Of a DNA stretch of 64,000 nt, positions 37,746 through 47,631 are shown piece by piece (position 1 is the stretch's first letter; the number at the start of each line of letters is the position of its first letter). Both the position numbers and the translations under genes were made by a program. Source of the stretch: Sphingopyxis yananensis (GTDB taxonomy: Bacteria > Pseudomonadota > Alphaproteobacteria > Sphingomonadales > Sphingomonadaceae); contig NZ_JAJEWI010000005.1 in NCBI RefSeq assembly GCF_020687785.1, forward strand, positions 496,001 to 560,000, in the 5' to 3' direction. Below the pieces are notes generated by a model. That model saw only the letters and a list, made by a program, of their open reading frames with translations. It was not told the origin of the DNA and did not search any database.

Positions 37746-38567
37746 ATGTTAAATGGTTTTTCTGGCCGCATTTTGCTGGTTGGATGCGGCAATATGGCCG
37801 GTGCGATGCTGGATCGTTGGTTGGCGGCTGGATTGGCCGCCGACCGCGCGGTTGTGGTGGACCCGATTGCCGCGCCGCGCGAGCAAATCGCCCATTACAA
37901 GACATTGGCCGAATGGAATGCTGCGGGCGAAACTGCAGATTGGATCATGCTGGGCATGAAGCCCCAGCAATTGGGCGATGTCGCGGCGGAACTAGCCCCG
38001 CATGTCAGCGATCAAACGCATTTGCTGTCGATTCTGGCGGGCGTTTCGCTAACCGATCTGGCGGATCGTTTTCCCACCACCCGCGCGATTGTGCGTGTGC
38101 TGCCCAATTTGGCGGCGCGTATCGGCGCAGGGGTCACGGCGCTGGCTAGCATGGGCAATGCGGACCAAGCCACCGTCACCGCCCTGATGGAAACATTGGG
38201 CGATGTGATTAGCCTCAACGATGACAGCAGCATGGACCTGATCACGGCCTTTACGGGCAGCGGTCCTGCTTTTGTTTTCCGCTTCATCGAATCCTATGCC
38301 GCAGCGGGGGAACGTTTGGGCCTGCCATCGGCGGATGCTCTGCGCTTTGCCAATGCCACCTTTGCGGGGGCTTCGGCATTGTTGGACGACAGCGGTGAAA
38401 AACCGGGCACCTTAATTTCGCAGGTCGCCAGCCAAGGCGGCACCACACAGGCGGGGCTCGATGTGCTGGACAGCGATGGCCAATTGGCCGCTTTGCTGAC
38501 CAATGTTTTGCGCGCCGCGCGCGACCGTGGACGCGAACTGGCAGATATCGCGCGCGGCGCGGCCTGA
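37746..38567 (+). CDS. proC: Pyrroline-5-carboxylate reductase
   Basis: Last step of proline synthesis, reducing P5C with NAD(P)H. 273 residues, normal length. The N-terminal Rossmann segment ILLVGCGNMAGAMLDRWL and the C-terminal signature FTGSGPAFVFRFIES plus LISQVASQGGTTQAGLDVL are clear. ATG 37746 is one codon after an in-frame GTG. The gene starts just after the phosphatase stop and ends in a hairpin terminator shared with the converging MarR gene. Confidence 0.95.
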   Translation: MLNGFSGRILLVGCGNMAGAMLDRWLAAGLAADRAVVVDPIAAPREQIAHYKTLAEWNAAGETADWIMLGMKPQQLGDVAAELAPHVSDQTHLLSILAGVSLTDLADRFPTTRAIVRVLPNLAARIGAGVTALASMGNADQATVTALMETLGDVISLNDDSSMDLITAFTGSGPAFVFRFIESYAAAGERLGLPSADALRFANATFAGASALLDDSGEKPGTLISQVASQGGTTQAGLDVLDSDGQLAALLTNVLRAARDRGRELADIARGAA

Positions 38568-38603
38568 ACCATCCACGCGCCCAGCAATGGGCTGTGATAC
38601 AGT

Positions 38604-38640
38604 AAAAAGCGGCAAGGCCAGATGGTTTTGCCGCTTTTTT
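38604..38640. terminator. Bidirectional terminator between proC and the MarR gene
   Basis: AAAAAGCGGCAA pairs perfectly with TTGCCGCTTTTT, with a 12-base loop and a final T. Confidence 0.85.
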
Positions 38641-38743
38641 GCATTTGGGTGCGGCGGATGCTGTGATCGGGCATCACCCTTTCATGGCGTCACCCGTTCG
38701 CAGCCTTAGCGTGCGATATATTCGACCCCTCATCTTGATGCCG

Positions 38744-39253
38744 CTATTTGGATTGCCCCAGCGCGATCATGCGCGGGCGTTCCCATGCGGGGACCAACGC
38801 TTCGCTCACTTGCCAAAAGCCGGTGACCGCTTGTTGTCCTGCGTGGCTATAGGCGCGGCTCATCGCATCGCGCATCGCTTCAAACAAATGGGCCTCAATG
38901 CTTTTGCCGCTCTCTGTCAGGCGCAATTCCTTTTGCCGCCGATCCCGATTGCCGGCCCGCGTCACCAAATAGTCACGGGCCTCTAATTCTTTCACCACGC
39001 GGCCCAGCGATTGTTTGGTAATCCCCAAATATCCCAGCAATTCGGCGATAGACAGACCGGGTTTGCGAGCGACAAAATATAAGGTGCGATAATGGGCGCG
39101 GCCCAAATCATGCTCCGCCAAGCGGGCGTCAATGGTCCGCCACAGCGCACCATGGGCGAAAAATAGAAATTCGATTCCCCGACGCACTTCTTGCTCGCGC
39201 AAGAAAAGTGCAGATGCCGCCGGAACTTTTGGAAGAAAATTTTCCTCGTTCAT
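38744..39253 (-). CDS. MarR family transcriptional regulator
   Basis: 169-residue winged-helix repressor-type protein. The helix-turn-helix and wing are in LSIAELLGYLGITKQSLGRVVKELEARDYL and the beta-wing region NRDRRQKELRLTESGK. The ATG at 39253 is preferred because the longer start at 39310 would run across the ilvE leader. It is divergent from ilvE (79 bases apart), so it may regulate ilvE, itself, or both. The ligand is unknown. Confidence 0.88.
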   Translation of the reverse strand: MNEENFLPKVPAASALFLREQEVRRGIEFLFFAHGALWRTIDARLAEHDLGRAHYRTLYFVARKPGLSIAELLGYLGITKQSLGRVVKELEARDYLVTRAGNRDRRQKELRLTESGKSIEAHLFEAMRDAMSRAYSHAGQQAVTGFWQVSEALVPAWERPRMIALGQSK

Positions 39254-39332
39254 GGCGACTACCGTTGCGCCGCGCGCTCGGCTTTGGCAATAGGTGAGTG
39301 AATTTTCCATTATTATTTACAGGTCCAGAGTC

Positions 39333-40418
39333 ATGTCATCACTTGCGTTCACCCATCTGCCCCATCCCAATCCAACGGCGGACGATGTGCGAGCGGTGGC
39401 GATCGCGGACCCCGCATTTGGACGGGTGTTCACCGACCATATGGTATCGATTCGATATAAAGAGGGGCAGGGTTGGTACGACGCCCAAGTCATGCCGCGT
39501 GGCCCCTTGATGCTGGATCCGGCGACCGCCGTCTTGCATTATGCTCAGGAAATTTTCGAAGGCCTCAAGGCTTATCGGACCGACGATGGCCAGATGGCGA
39601 TGTTCCGCCCCCATGCGAATGCCCAGCGTTTTAACGCCAGCGCGCGCCGCATGGCGATGGCGGAAATCCCCGAAGAATTGTTCGTCGAGGCCTGCAAAGC
39701 CTTGGTCGAAGTGGACAAAGACTGGTTCCCTAATGTGGAGGGCGGCGCGCTGTATCTGCGCCCCTTCATGTATGCCAGCGAAGTGTTTTTGGGCGTAAAA
39801 CCCGCCAGCGAATATCATTTTCTGGTCATCGCATCGCCTGTGGGCAATTATTTCAAATCGGGCGCGCCAGCGGTGTCTTTGTGGGTGTCCGAAGACTATA
39901 CGCGCGCGGCACGCGGCGGCACAGGCGCGGCGAAATGCGGCGGCAACTATGCCTCCAGCCTGATCGCCCAACAAGAAGCCATCGCACAAGGCCACGACCA
40001 AGTGGTGTTTCTGGACGCCGTTGAAGGGCGCTGGATCGAAGAATTGGGCGGCATGAACATGTTCTTCGTCTTTGATGACGGCAGCTTGGTCACACCGCCA
40101 CTCAGCGGCACGATTTTGCCTGGCATCACGCGCAACGCCATTATCACTTTGGCCCGCGAAGCCGGTTTGACGGTCCGCGAAGAAGCTTATGCGATCGACC
40201 AATGGCAAGCCGATGCCGAAAGCGGCCGCTTAACCGAAAGCTTTGCTTGTGGCACCGCCGCTGTGGTGACGCCCGTTGGCAAGGTCAGCCGCGGCGACCA
40301 CCAGTTTACCATTGGTGCGGGCGGCCCAGGTCAAGTAACGCAAATGTTAAAGGAAAAGCTGGTCGGTATCCAGCGCGGCCGCGTTGCGGACGATCATCAG
40401 TGGGTTTTGGCGCTATAA
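39333..40418 (+). CDS. ilvE: Branched-chain amino acid aminotransferase
   Basis: PLP fold-type IV transaminase for leucine, isoleucine and valine. 361 residues, the length of the longer (type II) IlvE group. Segments: AVLHYAQEIFEGLKAYRT, RFNASARRMAMAEIP, the PLP-lysine region GGTGAAKCGGNYASSLIAQ, and EELGGMNMFFVFDDG, LSGTILPGITRN. The start MSSLAFTHLPHPN at 39333 fits the family; an upstream ATG would add a hydrophobic extension of no known role. The tRNA-Gln gene follows on the same strand. Confidence 0.95.
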   Translation: MSSLAFTHLPHPNPTADDVRAVAIADPAFGRVFTDHMVSIRYKEGQGWYDAQVMPRGPLMLDPATAVLHYAQEIFEGLKAYRTDDGQMAMFRPHANAQRFNASARRMAMAEIPEELFVEACKALVEVDKDWFPNVEGGALYLRPFMYASEVFLGVKPASEYHFLVIASPVGNYFKSGAPAVSLWVSEDYTRAARGGTGAAKCGGNYASSLIAQQEAIAQGHDQVVFLDAVEGRWIEELGGMNMFFVFDDGSLVTPPLSGTILPGITRNAIITLAREAGLTVREEAYAIDQWQADAESGRLTESFACGTAAVVTPVGKVSRGDHQFTIGAGGPGQVTQMLKEKLVGIQRGRVADDHQWVLAL

Positions 40419-40453
40419 AATGCGCTAATATCAAAATAATGTCATAACGCCGC

Positions 40454-40481
40454 TTGCCAATTGAAAAGGAGGCGTTATAGA
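40454..40481 (+). promoter_or_regulatory. Probable promoter of tRNA-Gln
   Basis: TTGCCA at 40454-40459, a 16-base spacer and TATAGA at 40476-40481. Transcription would start near 40488, shortly before the mature tRNA. Confidence 0.6.
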
Positions 40482-40500
40482 CCCCCTCGCACCGGAACAT

Positions 40501-40575
40501 TGGGGCGTCGCCAAGCGGTAAGGCAGCGGCTTTTGATGCCGCCATGCGCAGGTTCGAATCCTGCCGCCCCAGCCA
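40501..40575 (+). tRNA. tRNA-Gln, anticodon TTG
   Basis: TGGGGCG at the 5' end pairs with CGCCCCA at the 3' end, followed by discriminator G and an encoded CCA. The anticodon loop CTTTTGA gives TTG, reading CAA (and CAG by wobble). The T arm has GGTTCGAATCC. The cloverleaf is complete. Confidence 0.96.
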
Positions 40576-41216
40576 TTCCGGTGCAAGACTCTCTCCCCAC
40601 TTTTATTACGATCACGCTTGGCCTTCTCGATCAGGGCCAGCGCCTTTGCCATGCGCTTTCGCCGCGATTTCTGTGTGGGGGAAACTCTCGGTCCATTTCC
40701 AGCGGAAATGGCGCGTCACAATATGGACGGAATTCCAACCCTTTTATTAACCAGATTTGTTGGTCCATTCATTATCAGTTGGTTCATGTGAATGATGGGG
40801 CGGCATAAAATTTAACCATTGCTTCTATGCTCCGCGATGGGACGTCATCCGTGGTAGACGTTTTTATTTTGCTGATAATCGGATGTTTCTGGGTGCTGGA
40901 CCGTCGTTTCCGGTGCCTTTGCGGCTGTTCAGCTAGGTGGTCATGATAACAAAGCGTCATTATGAATAAGGCTAAATTTGAACAGCGGAATTTAATGCTC
41001 GATATGGTTGCTATGTTTAATAATCATCATCCGATTTGATGAATATTCCGATTATGGAATAATAACATACTGTCCATATCTCATCTACTCTGCGGATATT
41101 CACCCTCAAATCGACTGGTGTTGTCCTCATCTGAGGATGCCTCTTGCTTGGCAGGAGGATGAGCGTCGGACCTGTTCGTCCCGCCTCTGCACCGCATAAA
41201 AGGGTGGAGCACAGAT
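40576..41216 (+). other. 641-base A+T-rich non-coding gap before the adhesin
   Basis: No convincing gene; the open frames here are short and lack motifs. The segment from about 40740 to 41110 is visibly richer in A+T than the flanks. It probably holds the adhesin promoter and regulatory sites. Close to the adhesin start, GGTGGAG lies about nine bases before the ATG at 41217. No tRNA 3'-end duplication that would mark an integration site was seen. Confidence 0.5.
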
Positions 41217-44200
41217 ATGAACGTGGAAATTTTTGCAAAATCGGGCGGCAACGCGGCGACAACTGCTCTGGATAGCATCAAATTGGATGCCCCATCGATC
41301 ATCCGCGTTCAAATGCTGCGGTCCGACATCCTTGCTATGGAACGGGTCGACAATAATCTGGTCCTCAAATTGGCCAATGGTGAAACCGTTACCATCCCCA
41401 ATTATTTTACGCCGAACGAGGCGGGCAGCGTCCATAATTTGGTAGTTCAGGAACCGGGCGGCGAAATGTGGCTGGCTCGGCCTGACCTTGGGCCAAATTA
41501 TTATGAACTCGCCAATTGGGACCAACTGACCGAACCGTCGGCGCTGGCCGCTGTTGCGGGCGGCGGCCTTGGAAATGTGCTGCCCATCGTTGGCGGCATT
41601 GGCGCCGTGGGCGCTGTTGCGGCGGCGGCCGGTGGCGGCGGTGGCGGCGACGGAAATGGCAATGGCAATGGCGGCGGCAACGGTGGCGGTAATGGCGGAA
41701 CGCCTGACACAACGCCGCCTGCGGCTGCCACCAACTTGTTGGTCGCCCGTGGCGGTGCCAGCATGACCGGTAAGGGCGAGGCTGGGGCCACCGTCACCGT
41801 CTTTGCGGCGGGTACGACCACGCAAATTGGAACCGGCGTGGTCGGCTCCAATGGCAATTTCACCATAACCCTCAGTCCGGTTCAAAATGCATCCCAGCCC
41901 CTCGACGTCTTTTTAACCGACGCTGCAGGCAATCGTTCGCCTGTGGCCAATACGCTGGGCGCAGATGGCGTTCCACCGAATGCGGCCACGGATTTGGCCG
42001 TTCCCGCGGGCGGTGCCACCTTGACCGGTAAGGGCGAGATTGGCGCGAGCGTGAAAGTCTATGCCCCAGGTGTCACCGCCCCTGTCGGTACGGGCGTGGT
42101 GGGCGCTGACGGCAATTTCACCATAACCTTGACGCCGCCGCAAAAGGATGGCGGCTTGCTGACCGTGGTGTTGGCCGATGCGGCGGGCAATGATTCCCTG
42201 CCAGCGACCATCGCTACGCCTGACGAAGTTGGTCCTTCGCCAGCCGATGATTTGACGGTGGCTGATGGTGGTGAAACAATCAGCGGTACGGGCGAGCCGG
42301 GCGCGACGGTGAATGTCTATGTTCCCGGTAATCCGACCCCTGTCGGCACCGGAACGGTCGACGATGACGGAAACTTCGTTGTTGATTTGGTTCCACCGCA
42401 AAATGATGGTGGGTCATTGACCGTGATCCTGACCGATCCGACTGGCAACCATTCGGATCCTGCGACCGTGGCCACCCCCGATGAAATTGGCCCTGCACCT
42501 GCGGAAGATTTGGTTGTGGCGGCTGGCGGTACCATGCTGACGGGTACGGGCGAACCGGGCGCGACGGTGAATGTTTATGTTCCCGGAAATCCCGTTCAGG
42601 TTGGCACTGGCACGGTAGAAGATGACGGTACATTTGAAATTACTTTGTCTCCGGCCCAAAATGATGGGGAATCGCTCAATGTGATTTTAACCGATGCGGC
42701 TTTGAATGATTCCGGCCCAGCATCGGTCCAAACCCCCGATGAAATTGGGCCCGATCCCGCGACCAACTTGGCTATCACCACCAGCGGTGTCACTTTGACG
42801 GGCAGGGGGGAAGCTGGCGCCGAGGTTACGGTGCGGGTTGCCGGAAGTCCCACGATCATTGGCACTGGCATCGTCAATCCCGATGGAACCTTCACTGTCA
42901 CATTGGCACCCATCCAAAATAGCGGTGCCACGCTGTCGGTTATTTTGACCGATGCTGCCGGCAATGACTCTGTGGACGCTCCACTGGTCAGCTTCGATCG
43001 GGTCGCGCCTGATCCCGCAACCAATTTGGCGGTCATCGATGACGGGGCTACCATGACAGGCGAAGGCGAGGTGGGGGCTGCCGTGACCGTTCGGGTTCAA
43101 GGCACGACAACGTCGATTGGCACAGGCACGGTGTTGGAAGATGGGACGTTCAGCGTCACATTGACCCCGCCACAAAAAGCGGGTCTCATCCTTGAAGTGA
43201 TCTTGACCGATGCGTCTGGAAACGCCTCCTTACCTGCATCTGAGGCCAGCCCTGATCTAACCCCTCCAGCCCCCGCCGAAGATTTGCTCGTTTTGCCAGG
43301 GGGTGAAATATTAACAGGGACCGGCGAAGCTGGTGCCGATGTCGCGGTTTATACATATCCCGGCAATGCGCTTGTTGGCACGGGCAAGGTGAACCCCGAT
43401 GGAAGCTTTTCGGTCACATTGTCGCCCGCTCAAAACGCAGAAGAGCCGCTGAAGGTCTATTTGACCGATGACGCAGCCAACGTGTCGGATGCGGCGGATG
43501 TGTCGGGTGCCGATGGTATTCCACCATTGCCCGCCGAGAATCTGGACGTGTCCGATGACGGGTTGTTTGTTACCGGCGAAGGGGAAATCGGCGCTACGGT
43601 TTTTGTGCGTGGGGCTAATAACGCGCTTCTAGGTACCGGAACGGTCGGTGCAGATCGCACGTTCAATATCGCTATCTCCCCTGCTCAGGTGGCCGGGGAA
43701 ACACTGACAGTCAAATTGCGAGACGCTGCGGGTAATGACTCGCTGCCTGCGACTGTTGATGCGGATGACTTGCCAGGACCAGGTGCCGTACAGGATTTGG
43801 AAGTCAGCGCGGATGGAGGCACGCTGACAGGCCTTGGCTCGTTCGGCGCAACGGTCACGGTTACCGTCATGATGGGCGGCGTCGCAACGACCATTGGCAC
43901 GGGTGCTGTGCAACCCGACGGCCAATTTGTGATCACGCTCATGCCGCCTCAAATGGACGGGCAAATATTGGATGTGGTGCAAACAGATTTGCTTGGTTCG
44001 TCCCCGCCTGCAACGGTGGTGGCGCCAGATTTGCTGATCGCTTATGACAACAGCGCCGAAGCGGTCATCGACATTGTTCCGGTAACGACAGATTTCACTA
44101 GTCAATCACAGGGCTATGCTGTGTTGGTGAATCTGTTGGGGCTGACGAATGATCTGCTGAATGGACCGACCAATTTGTTGGGAACAGACGCCATTGAATT

Positions 44201-45746
44201 TACGGTCCAACCGGGCACGTCATTCGAAGCCGACTTTGCCTATAATGCTTTACTGACAGTAGGCATTATTGCGGATTATGGCATCGTGGTTCAGCAATTC
44301 GTCGATGGCAAATGGCAAGCGGTTGAGGGGGGCGGAAACTATTCGCTGCTACAGTTAAACTTGCTATCCGGATCAGCAGGCGTAACGGCTGATTTCGGTC
44401 CCGGCCAATATCGGGCTTTTGTCGTCTATCAAGGGGCCGTCGGTGTTGGCCTTCTTGGGAATATGGTACTGGATGGCGACATTTTGGATTATACCCAAGA
44501 TCCCAGCTTTGCGGGTATCGCGGTGACCGGAAACGTGATTGCCGACGCCAGCGATGGCGGCCAGACGGACGTTGTCATGGGCAGCACGGGCATATCTTCC
44601 ATCGCTCATGACGGCACGTCCAAGGCCGTGGCGGCCGGGCCATTGGGCACGCAGATTGAGGGCGATTATGGCGTGCTGACCATCAAGGCGGATGGCAGCT
44701 ACAGCTATACGCCAAACGGCAATATCGCCAATAATGGCCTGACGGACAGCTTTACCTATACATTGTTCGATGTCGCCAGTGGCGAAACAGAAACAGCGGT
44801 TCTGTCGATCAAAGTCAATGTGCCCGAAATCACCGCCGTTCCAGTTGCGGCGAATGACACTGGCATTGCGTTTGCCAATTTTGCCAATGTTGTTGCAGCC
44901 CCCGTCACCCGTACCAATGTCGAAAAATTGGACTTTCCTTTGGTGTCCCTGGGTTACACGGTGAAAGAAAGCTATGGCATCACCGTCGCAGCCAATCAAA
45001 CCGGTGATTTCCGGTTGGACGCCAAGGTTGTCGGGGCGTTGACGGTCGGCCAGACTTTGTCGATCACCGTCAAGGACAGCGGTGGTGCCGTGATCTTCAA
45101 GCAAACTGGCCTTGCCTTGATCGATCTGCCGCTGCTCGGCTTCTCTGGTGCTTCGGTGGTCATCGGGTCGAAATTACCGGCGGGCAATTATACGGTCGAG
45201 GTCAGTTCGACGGTCTTGGTCGGGGTCGGTTCTGACATTTTGTTGAACAGTGTGGAAACATTCACCAAGCTGAATGAATATACGCCGGATGGCGTGACAG
45301 CGGCCAAGGGCAATATTTTCGACAATGATGAAGTGGGCAGCCCATTCGCACATATTCTGGTCGATCCCGACGGTGCAGGCCCGCTGGGGCCGGTAACAAT
45401 CGGTACAACGCCGGTGGAATTGACGGGCACCTATGGCAAGCTGCTGCTGAATGCGTCGGGGGATTATACCTATACCCCTAACAGCGGACTACCGCACCAA
45501 AACGAACCATTTAGCGACAGCTTTGCATATAGCATCAAATTGCCAAATGGTGAGACGTCAAGCGCCACATTGACGGTGACAACCCATGTGACGGATCCGA
45601 CGACGCCCGCCCCTGTGATGGGCTTCTCGATGACGTCCGATTCAAGCAGCTTTGACGCCATGAGCGACGATGGATCGTCTAGCGCCTTCCATTATCTGGC
45701 GGCCAATGATGACCAAGATCAAATGAGCCACGCTTTCCAAGTGTAA
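41217..45746 (+). CDS. Large BapA-type surface adhesin with nine Ig-like repeats
   Basis: 1509 residues. Residues 1-145 form a BapA prefix-like domain (VLKLANGETVTIPNYF); then a Gly/Asn-rich linker of GGG and GN repeats. From residue 166 to about 940, nine tandem bacterial Ig-like domains of about 86 residues run, each starting PxPAxxLxV and containing LTGxGExGA, xGTGxVxxDGxF and LTDxxGN. Residues 940-1500 hold unique and VCBS-like segments (YGVLTIKADGSYSYTPNG, YGKLLLNASGDYTYTPNS). The C-terminus ends SHAFQV after an acidic Ser/Asp-rich stretch, as expected for type I secretion signals. No ABC exporter, membrane fusion protein or TolC gene is in the window. Probably mediates biofilm or surface attachment. 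Confidence 0.85.
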   Translation: MNVEIFAKSGGNAATTALDSIKLDAPSIIRVQMLRSDILAMERVDNNLVLKLANGETVTIPNYFTPNEAGSVHNLVVQEPGGEMWLARPDLGPNYYELANWDQLTEPSALAAVAGGGLGNVLPIVGGIGAVGAVAAAAGGGGGGDGNGNGNGGGNGGGNGGTPDTTPPAAATNLLVARGGASMTGKGEAGATVTVFAAGTTTQIGTGVVGSNGNFTITLSPVQNASQPLDVFLTDAAGNRSPVANTLGADGVPPNAATDLAVPAGGATLTGKGEIGASVKVYAPGVTAPVGTGVVGADGNFTITLTPPQKDGGLLTVVLADAAGNDSLPATIATPDEVGPSPADDLTVADGGETISGTGEPGATVNVYVPGNPTPVGTGTVDDDGNFVVDLVPPQNDGGSLTVILTDPTGNHSDPATVATPDEIGPAPAEDLVVAAGGTMLTGTGEPGATVNVYVPGNPVQVGTGTVEDDGTFEITLSPAQNDGESLNVILTDAALNDSGPASVQTPDEIGPDPATNLAITTSGVTLTGRGEAGAEVTVRVAGSPTIIGTGIVNPDGTFTVTLAPIQNSGATLSVILTDAAGNDSVDAPLVSFDRVAPDPATNLAVIDDGATMTGEGEVGAAVTVRVQGTTTSIGTGTVLEDGTFSVTLTPPQKAGLILEVILTDASGNASLPASEASPDLTPPAPAEDLLVLPGGEILTGTGEAGADVAVYTYPGNALVGTGKVNPDGSFSVTLSPAQNAEEPLKVYLTDDAANVSDAADVSGADGIPPLPAENLDVSDDGLFVTGEGEIGATVFVRGANNALLGTGTVGADRTFNIAISPAQVAGETLTVKLRDAAGNDSLPATVDADDLPGPGAVQDLEVSADGGTLTGLGSFGATVTVTVMMGGVATTIGTGAVQPDGQFVITLMPPQMDGQILDVVQTDLLGSSPPATVVAPDLLIAYDNSAEAVIDIVPVTTDFTSQSQGYAVLVNLLGLTNDLLNGPTNLLGTDAIEFTVQPGTSFEADFAYNALLTVGIIADYGIVVQQFVDGKWQAVEGGGNYSLLQLNLLSGSAGVTADFGPGQYRAFVVYQGAVGVGLLGNMVLDGDILDYTQDPSFAGIAVTGNVIADASDGGQTDVVMGSTGISSIAHDGTSKAVAAGPLGTQIEGDYGVLTIKADGSYSYTPNGNIANNGLTDSFTYTLFDVASGETETAVLSIKVNVPEITAVPVAANDTGIAFANFANVVAAPVTRTNVEKLDFPLVSLGYTVKESYGITVAANQTGDFRLDAKVVGALTVGQTLSITVKDSGGAVIFKQTGLALIDLPLLGFSGASVVIGSKLPAGNYTVEVSSTVLVGVGSDILLNSVETFTKLNEYTPDGVTAAKGNIFDNDEVGSPFAHILVDPDGAGPLGPVTIGTTPVELTGTYGKLLLNASGDYTYTPNSGLPHQNEPFSDSFAYSIKLPNGETSSATLTVTTHVTDPTTPAPVMGFSMTSDSSSFDAMSDDGSSSAFHYLAANDDQDQMSHAFQV

Positions 45747-45768
45747 TCAGGCGATCTGTATCCATTGC

Positions 45769-45805
45769 AAAAGGCGCATGGACATTGGCTGTCCATGCGC
45801 CTTTT
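45769..45805. terminator. Terminator between the adhesin and the HAD gene
   Basis: AAAAGGCGCATGGACA pairs perfectly with TGTCCATGCGCCTTTT around a five-base loop: a 16-bp stem between converging genes. Confidence 0.92.
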
Positions 45806-45899
45806 GGCTGTTTGGGTGATTGAATATCCTCCATCTGCGCCATATTGCGCCCGCTGGACTGCGGCGCATGGACCACGGCTCTCCGCTTCGTTCATGGGT

Positions 45900-46553
45900 T
45901 TAGGCTGGCAAAACCCCATCCGAGACATGGGCCGACAAATCCCGCAAGGCCTGTTCGCCGCTGGTCACTTTAATCGCCTGCATCCCCAGCATGGCTGCGG
46001 GCTTACAGTTGACGCCCAAATCATCCAGATAGACGCATTCGTTGGCTACCACACCCAAGGCGTCGCACATCATTTGATAAATTCGGGGGTCCGGTTTGCG
46101 TACGCCCACTTTGCTTGATTCAATCACATGGTCGAAGCGCGCCATAATCGCGCTGATTTCAGCAGCGGCATGATCGCTGCGGGCCATGCCTGCACCTTTG
46201 CCGCTGGGCACATTGTTGGTGATGCAGCCCAGCCGATATCCCGCATCTCGCAACTGATCGAGCGCCGCGACCATCGCCGGACGCACCGCACCCGCCAACA
46301 CCGCTAGCACCGCTTCGCCTTCCAAATCATGGCCCAAATCTTGGGCCTCGGCGCGGAACAAGCCATCAAAGGTCGCGGCGTCAATTTCCGCCCGTTCAAA
46401 TTGCGCCCAAGCATTATTGTCGGGGTTGATGCTATTGACCCGCCGCACAAAATCACGGGGCAGGCCGCGCTCTTCCTCCAAGTGGTTAAATGCTTCAAAT
46501 GGCGATGACGTAATCACGCCGCCAAAATCGAAAATTACCGTGCTAATCGTCAT
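45900..46553 (-). CDS. HAD-IA family hydrolase
   Basis: 217 residues. Motif I VIFDFGGVITSSPFEAF carries the nucleophilic Asp, although the second catalytic Asp of the usual DxD is replaced by Gly, as in the epoxide-hydrolase/ACAD10-like HAD subgroup. Motif II is GCITNNVPS, and motif III/IV are GVRKPDPRIYQ and VYLDDLGVNCKPA. Substrate unknown. ATG 46553 gives a start right before the HAD core; the longer frame has no family similarity. Confidence 0.85.
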   Translation of the reverse strand: MTISTVIFDFGGVITSSPFEAFNHLEEERGLPRDFVRRVNSINPDNNAWAQFERAEIDAATFDGLFRAEAQDLGHDLEGEAVLAVLAGAVRPAMVAALDQLRDAGYRLGCITNNVPSGKGAGMARSDHAAAEISAIMARFDHVIESSKVGVRKPDPRIYQMMCDALGVVANECVYLDDLGVNCKPAAMLGMQAIKVTSGEQALRDLSAHVSDGVLPA

Positions 46554-46658
46554 GAATTCATGGGGTCCTTTGTGGATAGGGGCAGGGCATATGGCACTGC
46601 TGCGCGCCGCACATGGCGCAGGAACCGCCCGCGCCATATGCAAAGAGAATTTCAGGGG

Positions 46659-47585
46659 TCAGGCGTTATAATGCAGCGTCAATCCGGCGCGTTCCCATCG
46701 GCATTTCACCAACCGCCCTGTGCCGGATAAAGTGATATAGGCATCGCGCCCATCCGCCCCGCCAAAGGCGATATTGGTGGTGAAAATATCATCGGTCGCG
46801 ACAAATTCGACCAATTCGCCGGTCGGGGAGATCACGCTGATGCCGCATTCGCCAATCGTCGCCACGGCAATATTGCCATTGGCTTCCATGCCCAGACTGT
46901 CGAAAAATTTATATCCGGCGGGACGATATAGCGGAATCCCCGCACCCCCTGGGCCAGCGGCATCATCCACCTTGCCGGGCGCCGTGACGTTAAATTTCAT
47001 CAAGCGGCAGGTATAGGTTTCAGCGGCATATAGCGTCTTGCCGTCGGGCGACAAGCCAATGCCATTGGGGTTTTGCGACGGGAAAATCACTTCCTCGATA
47101 AAACTGCCATCGGCTTTGGCGTAAAATATGCCGACAATGTCGTGACAGCGGGTGGTGTAATCCGCCTTACCATGGTCGGTGAACCAAAAACCGCCTTGGT
47201 CATCAAAGACAATGTCATTCGGTCCGCGCAGCACCACGCCTTGATCGCCGCTTTGATATAAAATCTCCACCGCGCCGGTTTCCAAATCTATGCGTTCAAT
47301 GCGACCGCCATCATAATCTTTGGAAATGCCATGCGGGGCCAGCATGCCATTGCTCCGGTTCCATTCAAACCCGCCATTATTACAACAATATAGCTTGCCA
47401 TCCGGCCCAATCGCCAAGCCATTGGGACCGCCGCCGGGGGTCGCGACCACTTGCTTGCTGCCATCGGGGAAGCAGCGGGTGATGCGGCCAGCTTCAATCT
47501 CTGTGACAATCACGCTGCCGTCGTTCATCACGACTGGCGCTTCTGGAAAGCGCAGCCCGTCCGTGACCAATTCGAAATTTGGCAT
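46659..47585 (-). CDS. SMP-30/gluconolactonase/LRE family protein
   Basis: 308-residue six-bladed beta-propeller hydrolase, often a lactonase. Typical segments are LRFPEAPVVMNDGSVIVTEI, GGGPNGLAIGPDGKLYCCNN, LRGPNDIVFDDQGGFWFTDHG and NPNGIGLSPDGKTLYAAET, with metal-ligand Glu, Asn and Asp positions present. No signal peptide. It lies upstream of the HAD gene on the same strand, 105 bases apart, and divergent from the 2OG oxygenase gene. The actual lactone is unknown. Confidence 0.87.
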   Translation of the reverse strand: MPNFELVTDGLRFPEAPVVMNDGSVIVTEIEAGRITRCFPDGSKQVVATPGGGPNGLAIGPDGKLYCCNNGGFEWNRSNGMLAPHGISKDYDGGRIERIDLETGAVEILYQSGDQGVVLRGPNDIVFDDQGGFWFTDHGKADYTTRCHDIVGIFYAKADGSFIEEVIFPSQNPNGIGLSPDGKTLYAAETYTCRLMKFNVTAPGKVDDAAGPGGAGIPLYRPAGYKFFDSLGMEANGNIAVATIGECGISVISPTGELVEFVATDDIFTTNIAFGGADGRDAYITLSGTGRLVKCRWERAGLTLHYNA

Positions 47586-47631
47586 CCTCGTCTCCCTTGC
47601 TTCTTTGGCATTGCTATGCTTTGCGCCCACT

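Noticed and set aside
40461..40808. Open frame across the tRNA-Gln gene
   Set aside because: It crosses a complete tRNA and contains no protein motif.
40576..41216. Genomic island boundary at the tRNA-Gln
   Set aside because: No integrase and no repeat of the tRNA 3' end were seen; only the A+T content hints at it.
41159..41275. Short leader peptide after aggagg upstream of the adhesin
   Set aside because: The AGGAGG directly abuts the ATG with no spacing and the frame runs into the adhesin with a random sequence.
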